DNA of 9,540 bases from Acidimicrobium sp. BACL17 MAG-120823-bin42 (GTDB lineage: Bacteria > Actinomycetota > Acidimicrobiia > Acidimicrobiales > Ilumatobacteraceae): NCBI GenBank assembly GCA_001438985.1, contig LIAZ01000036.1, positions 1-9,540 of the forward strand. The letters run 5' to 3'. The position numbers and the translations under genes were made by a program. Shown here piece by piece: positions 5,668-9,540 of this stretch. The notes beneath the pieces were generated by a model. That model searched no databases, was not told where the DNA came from, and saw nothing but the letters and a program-made list of their open reading frames with translations. Every line of letters begins with the position of its first letter. Positions within the stretch are counted from its first letter, which is position 1.

Positions 5668-6885
5668 ATGATTCCGCTGCACGAAGCTCAGGACGCGGTG
5701 TTGGCAGGGTGCCAACCACTTGCTCCACAGTTGGTTGCGTATCACGAGATGACGGGCAGGGTGTTGGCCCAAGACATTGTGGCTCCCGAAGATGTTCCGC
5801 CGTTTAGCAACACGGCAGTAGATGGTTATGCGGTGCGCTCGATTGATGCACACACAACACCCGTTGAACTTCGCGTTGTCGACACGCTTGCTGCGGGTGC
5901 CGAGCCAAAGATTGCAGTTGGTGAGCACGAAGCAATTCGCATTATGACGGGTGCGCCACTGCCTGCCGGTGCTGATGCAGTGGTGATGGTTGAAGATACG
6001 CAGCGCGTGGGCGAAACACATGTCAGCATCTTGCGCGCGGCAAACGTGCATGACGGAATTCGTGATGCCGGAAGCGATGTGCGCGCAGGCGAAACCGTGT
6101 TTGTGTCTGGCACGGTGTTGAATGCGGCGGGTATCGGTGTGCTTGCAAGTGTGAATGCGCGAACTGTGCGTGCGTTTCCACGAGCACGTGTTGCGTTGTT
6201 ATCCACTGGCGATGAACTTGTTGTTGATGGTTCGCCGCTGCGCATTGGCCAGATTCGCGAGAGCAACCTCACCATGTTGCATTCAATGATCGCCGATACA
6301 GGATGCGATGTAATCAACCTTGGCGTGGTGCGCGACGACGAGGCAGAACTTGAGCGAGTGTTACGCGACGTTACGCAGCGTTGCGATGCCATTGTTACGA
6401 GTGGCGGTGTGAGCATGGGCGACTTTGATGTGGTCAAAGCGGTGCTGTCAAAGATTGCAACCATGAACTGGATGCAGATGGCAATCAAGCCTGCGAAACC
6501 ATTTGCCTTTGGACAACTGACATCAACAGACGGGCGAGTGATCCCGATCTTTGGTCTGCCGGGCAACCCTGTTAGTTCGTTGATTAGTTACGAGCTGCTG
6601 GCGCGGCCTGCGTTACGCAAAATGATGGGACACCAGCATCAGTTGTTGAGGCCAGCAATTCGGGCAGTGCTTGACACGCCACTGAAGCGCAAACAAGACG
6701 GCAAGATTCACTTCATGCGTGTATTCGGTGAGTTTGGCGCAGACGGCCGACTTCATGTGCGCGATACTGGCCCGCAAGGCAGCCATCAACTTGCCAGCAC
6801 GGCTATGGCTAACGGCCTTGCCTGCGTGCCTGATGGACAGGGTTTGAGTGAAGGCGCTGAAGTGGATGTGTACCTGCTGGGCTAA
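5668..6885 (+). CDS. moeA: MoeA molybdopterin molybdenumtransferase (gephyrin-like; possible Glp-type division role)
   Basis: MoeA inserts molybdate into adenylylated molybdopterin. From ATG 5668 the protein has 405 residues, the usual length. The start was chosen because MIPLHEAQDAVL matches the family N-terminus; TTG 5623 and ATG 5629 would add 13-15 residues with no family counterpart. Motifs in order: PPFSNTAVDGYAVR (44-57, D52), RIMTGAPLPAGADAVVMVEDT (from 91), STGDEL (179-184), SGGVSMGDFD (245-254), KPAKPFAFG (274-282) and FGLPGNPVSS (295-304), then the C-terminal beta domain with GSHQLASTAMANGL. All catalytic-domain motifs look intact. It is followed by moaA and moaC, which supports a Moco role. 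In corynebacteria the MoeA homologue Glp binds FtsZ and the membrane receptor GlpR; a GlpR/SepX-like gene lies 1.6 kb downstream here, so a second role is possible but unproven. Confidence 0.95.
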   Translation: MIPLHEAQDAVLAGCQPLAPQLVAYHEMTGRVLAQDIVAPEDVPPFSNTAVDGYAVRSIDAHTTPVELRVVDTLAAGAEPKIAVGEHEAIRIMTGAPLPAGADAVVMVEDTQRVGETHVSILRAANVHDGIRDAGSDVRAGETVFVSGTVLNAAGIGVLASVNARTVRAFPRARVALLSTGDELVVDGSPLRIGQIRESNLTMLHSMIADTGCDVINLGVVRDDEAELERVLRDVTQRCDAIVTSGGVSMGDFDVVKAVLSKIATMNWMQMAIKPAKPFAFGQLTSTDGRVIPIFGLPGNPVSSLISYELLARPALRKMMGHQHQLLRPAIRAVLDTPLKRKQDGKIHFMRVFGEFGADGRLHVRDTGPQGSHQLASTAMANGLACVPDGQGLSEGAEVDVYLLG

Positions 6886-6906
6886 GGCAGTGGTGCAGGC
6901 GAACCC

Positions 6907-6912
6907 TAGGCT
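6907..6912 (+). promoter_or_regulatory. Candidate -10 hexamer for moaA, leaderless arrangement
   Basis: TAGGCT in the short moeA-moaA gap lies exactly 6 bases before the GTG at 6919, the same layout as TAGGAT before galU. No Shine-Dalgarno sequence is visible. It suggests that moaA has its own promoter besides any read-through from moeA. Confidence 0.45.
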
Positions 6913-6918
6913 GAGCCT

Positions 6919-7938
6919 GTGGAACTGATTGATCCGTTTGGTCGAACTGTGCGCGATTTGCGCATTTCCATCACTGACCGCTGCAACTTTCGGTGCACGT
7001 ATTGCATGCCCGCAGAGGGGATGAAGTGGCTGCCTCGTGAAGAGGTGTTGTCGTACGAAGAACTGCATCGCATCGCCAACATTTGTGTCTCACATTTTGA
7101 TGTTGATGGCATTCGTCTGACAGGCGGCGAGCCAACCATGCGCGCCCACCTGCCGGTGTTGATCAGCAAGCTTGCAGTGCTGCAGGTTCCGCAATCGGCC
7201 AACTCGCCACGCGCGGGAAAACCAATCGACGTCGCCGTTACAACAAATGGTGCAACGCTGCGTTTAATCGCCCAAGAGTTGTACGACTCGGGTTTACGTC
7301 GCATCAACATCAGCCTCGACACGTTAAAGAAGCAACGGTTTTTCGAGATGACGCGACGGGACGAGTTGGAGCACGTGCTGGATGGCATCGATGCCGCAAT
7401 CGCCACCGGTTTCTCGCCAGTAAAGATCAACGTTGTCGTGCAGCGCGGTATCAACGATGATGAAATCGTCGACCTTGCAACGTTTGGTCGCGACAAAGGT
7501 GTTGAGGTTCGCTTTATCGAATACATGCCACTTGATGCAGATGGCACCTGGCAGAACAATCAGGTGGTTGGGCAAGACGAAATTGTCGACACGATTAGCA
7601 AGGTGTATCCGCTGGAGTTGATGCCTGCGCGAGGCGCGGCACCTGCAGACCGCTGGCGTTACACAGACGGTAAAGGCACCGTCGGCGTAATTCCTTCAGT
7701 AACAAAACCGTTTTGTGGCGACTGTGATCGTGTGCGTCTCACCGCCGATGGCCAATTTAGAACATGTCTGTTTTCGACAACCGAGTTTGATTTGCGCGCA
7801 ATGTTGCGCAACGGTGCAAGCGATGATGACATCGCAGCAGAAATCAAACGCGCAGTGGGCACGAAGTGGGCGGGCCACAACATTGGCAACGTCACGTTTG
7901 TTCGTCCTCGGCGTTCGATGAGCCAAATCGGCGGGTAG
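6919..7938 (+). CDS. moaA: GTP 3',8-cyclase MoaA (radical SAM)
   Basis: MoaA catalyses the first step of molybdenum-cofactor synthesis: radical-SAM conversion of GTP to 3',8-cyclo-7,8-dihydro-GTP, which MoaC then turns into cyclic pyranopterin monophosphate. The protein has 339 residues, the normal length, with a GTG start. The start is supported by the family N-terminus LIDPFGRTVRDLRISITDRCNFRCTYC. The radical-SAM cluster ligands CxxxCxxC are C22, C26 and C29. The LTGGEP SAM-binding loop is at 67-72. The second, substrate-binding cluster Cx2Cx13C is C266, C269 and C283 in PFCGDCDRVRLTADGQFRTC. The C-terminus ends in the conserved di-glycine (SQIGG). It has its own likely promoter, lies 33 bases after moeA, and its stop is 2 bases before the moaC ATG, so moaA-moaC are surely co-transcribed. 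Confidence 0.98.
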   Translation: MELIDPFGRTVRDLRISITDRCNFRCTYCMPAEGMKWLPREEVLSYEELHRIANICVSHFDVDGIRLTGGEPTMRAHLPVLISKLAVLQVPQSANSPRAGKPIDVAVTTNGATLRLIAQELYDSGLRRINISLDTLKKQRFFEMTRRDELEHVLDGIDAAIATGFSPVKINVVVQRGINDDEIVDLATFGRDKGVEVRFIEYMPLDADGTWQNNQVVGQDEIVDTISKVYPLELMPARGAAPADRWRYTDGKGTVGVIPSVTKPFCGDCDRVRLTADGQFRTCLFSTTEFDLRAMLRNGASDDDIAAEIKRAVGTKWAGHNIGNVTFVRPRRSMSQIGG

Positions 7939-7940
7939 TG

Positions 7941-8429
7941 ATGAGCGACGCACCACAGTTTTCGCACTTAGACGATGCGGGCAACGCTCACATGGTTGAT
8001 GTCACGGCAAAGAACGCAACAGCACGTCGTGCGGTGGCGCGATGCACGGTGCGGATGTTGCCAGAGACCGCTGCGGCGATTGCTAACAATGGCATTCCGA
8101 AAGGCGATGTCATTGCGGCTGCACGGATTGCAGGCATCATGGCCGCCAAGCGCACGAGCGACATGATTCCGTTGTGTCACCCATTGCAGATTGGGGCAGT
8201 GCGAATCGATTTCGAGGTAGGCGAGTCGGGTGTGGCAATCGAGGCCCAGGTTGACACCGTGGATCGCACGGGGGTGGAAATGGAAGCCCTGCACGCCTGT
8301 TCGGTGGCAGCCCTGACTATTTATGACATGTGCAAGAGCGCCGACAAAGCCATGTCCATAGAGGGCTTGGCCTTGTGGGAAAAGACGGGTGGCAAAAGCG
8401 GCCCCTACAAGCGGGCGAATGCCTCATAA
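7941..8429 (+). CDS. moaC: Cyclic pyranopterin monophosphate synthase MoaC
   Basis: MoaC rearranges the MoaA product into cyclic pyranopterin monophosphate. The protein has 162 residues from ATG 7941, the usual size. Family motifs are HMVDVTAKNAT...A (17-28), the active-site segment KRTSDMIPLCHPL (70-82, with K70 and H80), VDRTGVEMEAL (107-117, E113/E115) and YDMCK (128-132, D129 and K132), then GLALWEKTGGKSG (142-154). The open frame extends upstream into moaA, but the ATG with GGCGGGT about 5 bases before it gives the expected N-terminus. A GTG immediately upstream (7938) is possible and adds one residue. The moaA-moaC spacing is 2 bases. Later Moco genes (moaD, moaE, mog) are not in the window. 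Confidence 0.97.
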   Translation: MSDAPQFSHLDDAGNAHMVDVTAKNATARRAVARCTVRMLPETAAAIANNGIPKGDVIAAARIAGIMAAKRTSDMIPLCHPLQIGAVRIDFEVGESGVAIEAQVDTVDRTGVEMEALHACSVAALTIYDMCKSADKAMSIEGLALWEKTGGKSGPYKRANAS

Positions 8430-8485
8430 TTCAGACAAATTGGCGAGATTCACCCCTAGTTGTCCGTTTTGTAGCAATTCTGTAA

Positions 8486-8491
8486 TACAAT
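8486..8491 (+). promoter_or_regulatory. Candidate -10 hexamer for the SepX/GlpR-like gene
   Basis: TACAAT in the 71-base gap after moaC lies 9 bases before ATG 8501, which would give a leader of about 2-3 bases. A TTGTCC at 8460-8465 is a possible -35, but the 20-base spacer is long. No Shine-Dalgarno sequence is visible. The rest of the gap (8430-8500) shows only a short separated inverted repeat. Confidence 0.45.
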
Positions 8492-8500
8492 TGTGAACTC

Positions 8501-9031
8501 ATGAGCACATTGATTCTTCTCATCGTGGGTGCCGCCTGGCTTGCCGTCTTGCTCCCACCACTTGTCCGTGCTCGCCTCAATGGTTCGCCAGCAAACTCGG
8601 TCACCAACTTCCGTCGCCAACTCAATCATCTCGAAAGCGCTGGTGGTCGATACCCACAGCAACAACTTCGCGGCATGGCTCGTCCGCTCGCGCCATCGCA
8701 GCAGCGTCCAGCAGGTCGTGCGCAACGGCCAATGGCGTATGGCCCAATGACGGGTGCACTTGTGCGTCAGTCGTCAACTCGTCCGCAATATCGTCCGGCC
8801 CCATCCACACATCAGGCAATGATTCGCCAGAAGCGCCAAAACTTGGTGCTCGGTCTTGCCGGTACGTGTGTGGTCTCGTTGCTGCTTGGCGTTGCCACGC
8901 AGGCGACCCTGTTTGTTTACTTGTTCATGCTCAGCCTGTTGGCACTTGTGGCCTACTGCTACGTGCTGGTGCAGATGCGAGTGCGACGCGACAACGAGCG
9001 TTATCTGTCGCAATTCCGCCGCACGATCTAG
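8501..9031 (+). CDS. sepX: SepX/GlpR-like actinobacterial divisome membrane protein
   Basis: The protein has 176 residues. TM1 is near the N-terminus (about 3-22), followed by a conserved-looking PPLVRARLNGS...TNFRRQLNHLE region (19-45). A hydrophilic, Arg/Gln/Pro-rich, probably disordered cytoplasmic linker (46-110) leads to two closely spaced helices (about 115-132 and 137-159) and a basic tail. This topology, the N-terminal VGAAWLAVLLPPLVR pattern and the place after galU-moeA-moaC match SepX of Streptomyces, which stabilises FtsZ rings, and GlpR of Corynebacterium, the receptor for the MoeA-like FtsZ partner Glp. The two are recognised as related actinobacterial proteins. I recognise the family by layout and the N-terminal motif, not by a computed alignment; the linker is too variable to judge. 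It has its own likely promoter. A generic three-helix membrane protein is the alternative. Confidence 0.72.
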   Translation: MSTLILLIVGAAWLAVLLPPLVRARLNGSPANSVTNFRRQLNHLESAGGRYPQQQLRGMARPLAPSQQRPAGRAQRPMAYGPMTGALVRQSSTRPQYRPAPSTHQAMIRQKRQNLVLGLAGTCVVSLLLGVATQATLFVYLFMLSLLALVAYCYVLVQMRVRRDNERYLSQFRRTI

Positions 9032-9043
9032 CTAGGCCCGGCT

Positions 9044-9058
9044 GTGGCTTGGAGCCAC
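9044..9058. terminator. Short perfect hairpin after the SepX/GlpR-like gene, possible terminator
   Basis: GTGGCT and AGCCAC form a perfect 6-base stem around a 3-base loop, 12 bases after the stop. No T-run follows, so it is not a classical intrinsic terminator. It could pause transcription or stabilise the 3' end. Confidence 0.35.
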
Positions 9059-9086
9059 CAACCCCTTGACCGCTAGTGTTTTTCGC

Positions 9087-9091
9087 GGGGG
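9087..9091 (+). promoter_or_regulatory. Possible Shine-Dalgarno site for the acyl-CoA synthetase gene
   Basis: A GGGGG run ends 9 bases before ATG 9101. This is one of the few genes here with a visible G-rich site. A TAGTGT hexamer at 9074-9079 could be its -10. Confidence 0.35.
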
Positions 9092-9100
9092 TATAGCAAC

Positions 9101-9540
9101 ATGTCGATGACATTTCTTGAAGCAAACACTGCGGTAACTGGTCCGGGGCAAATCTTTGAGTTGATTGACGGCGAAGTGCGTGGCGTCAAGATGAAGGTGT
9201 TCAAAAACGCCCCTGCTCACCTTGGCCAGGTATTTGCCGGCTCGCGTGGTCATGGTGACAAGACATTCCTTGTGTACGAGGATGAGATCATTACGTTTGC
9301 TCAGGCCGCCGATCGCATTGATGCACTCGCATCGTTGTTGGTGAACACCTATGGCGTAAAAAAGGGCGACCGTGTTGCGGTTGCCATGCGCAACTTCCCC
9401 GAATGGGTGATGTCGTTTGCAGCAATCATTTCGGTGGGTGCCATCAATGTGTCTATGAACTCGTGGTGGACAGAAGACGAGATGGATTTCGCACTTGAAG
9501 ACTCGGGTGCAACGGTGCTGATCTGCGATCAACCGCGATT
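9101..9540 (+). CDS. Acyl-CoA synthetase / AMP-dependent ligase, N-terminal part (3' end outside window)
   Basis: The frame is open from ATG 9101 to the window end and gives 146 complete codons. The visible part is the N-terminal section of an ANL-superfamily adenylating enzyme: a TFLVYEDEIITFAQAADRIDALASLLV stretch (about 61-87), GVKKGDRVAVAMRNFPEWVMSFAAIISVGAINVSMNSWW (from about 91) and SGATVLICD. This is the typical pattern of fatty-acyl-CoA synthetases and related AMP ligases (class I adenylation domain). The P-loop-like adenylation motif and the C-terminal domain lie beyond the window, so the substrate cannot be judged. The gene follows the SepX-like gene after 69 bases that hold a hairpin and a G-rich site, which suggests a separate transcription unit. 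Confidence 0.93.
   Translation, partial: MSMTFLEANTAVTGPGQIFELIDGEVRGVKMKVFKNAPAHLGQVFAGSRGHGDKTFLVYEDEIITFAQAADRIDALASLLVNTYGVKKGDRVAVAMRNFPEWVMSFAAIISVGAINVSMNSWWTEDEMDFALEDSGATVLICDQPR

Noticed and set aside
5494..6051. Reverse-strand open frame spanning the PF06475/moeA junction
   Set aside because: It covers two well-supported genes, is rich in Cys, His and Arg, and has no recognisable domain.
5826..6566. Long reverse-strand open frame (246 codons) opposite moeA
   Set aside because: It lies wholly antisense to moeA, is rich in Ser, Thr, Pro and Arg in a low-complexity way, and matches no family. It is a shadow of the forward codon pattern.
6906..7559. Reverse-strand open frame (217 codons) opposite moaA
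   Set aside because: It is antisense to the radical-SAM domain with intact motifs, and its composition is shadow-like.
8434..8464. Inverted repeat GACAA/TTGTC after moaC as a terminator
   Set aside because: Only 5 bases pair across a 21-base loop and no T-run follows, so it is too weak to call.
9032..9532. Reverse-strand open frame opposite the acyl-CoA synthetase
   Set aside because: The forward frame has clear AMP-ligase motifs; the reverse product is His/Cys/Arg-rich without family features.
1..9540. CRISPR arrays, transposases, tRNA or rRNA genes, long repeats
   Set aside because: Looked for on reading through both strands; no repeated spacers, transposase motifs, cloverleaf genes or long repeats were seen.

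Overview
The window most likely comes from an actinobacterium, and probably from a deep-branching, moderate-GC lineage such as Acidimicrobiia (Ilumatobacter-like). This is an inference. It rests on the galU-moeA neighbourhood with a divergent FmdB-type gene, on a SepX/GlpR-like divisome membrane protein at the end of that cluster, on frequent GTG starts and on several apparently leaderless promoters. By eye the base composition is roughly balanced and uniform. I see no insertion sequences, tRNA or rRNA genes, CRISPR arrays, phage genes or strong signs of transfer. The genes are packed tightly and no gene-free stretch exceeds about 80 bases.

Layout. (1) Bases 1-582 hold the C-terminal part of a PmbA/TldE-type gene, followed by a 77-residue XRE-like HTH gene (613-846) that meets an unrecognised reverse-strand gene (851-1150). 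(2) uppP (1178-2011) encodes undecaprenyl-diphosphatase and ends tail to tail, overlapping by 4 bases, with a SAF-domain/CpaB-like membrane protein gene (2008-2631, reverse). That gene follows an FmdB-family gene (2665-2952, reverse) in a two-gene operon. (3) A 26-base divergent promoter separates fmdB from galU (2979-3845). galU overlaps a serine hydrolase gene (3842-5080) by ATGA, and the hydrolase overlaps tail to tail with a reverse-strand PF06475 'putative glycolipid-binding' gene (5070-5630). (4) moeA (5668-6885), moaA (6919-7938) and moaC (7941-8429) form a molybdenum-cofactor block. It is followed by the SepX/GlpR-like gene (8501-9031) and the start of an acyl-CoA synthetase-type gene (9101 to the window end).

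How the genes fit together. Much of the window concerns the cell envelope and division. UppP recycles the lipid carrier for peptidoglycan, GalU makes UDP-glucose for surface glycans, and the serine hydrolase and glycolipid-binding protein may act on envelope molecules. The final membrane protein resembles the actinobacterial divisome protein SepX/GlpR. In corynebacteria the MoeA-like protein Glp binds FtsZ and the membrane receptor GlpR. In this window a MoeA homologue and a GlpR-like protein flank genuine Moco genes (moaA, moaC), so this moeA could serve cofactor synthesis, division, or both.

Points most worth a second look are the MoeA/SepX pairing, the completely cysteine-free FmdB/Ruc-like protein, the very short bidirectional fmdB/galU promoter with overlapping -10 hexamers, and the repeated arrangement of a TAGNNT hexamer exactly 6 bases before a start codon in front of three unrelated genes.
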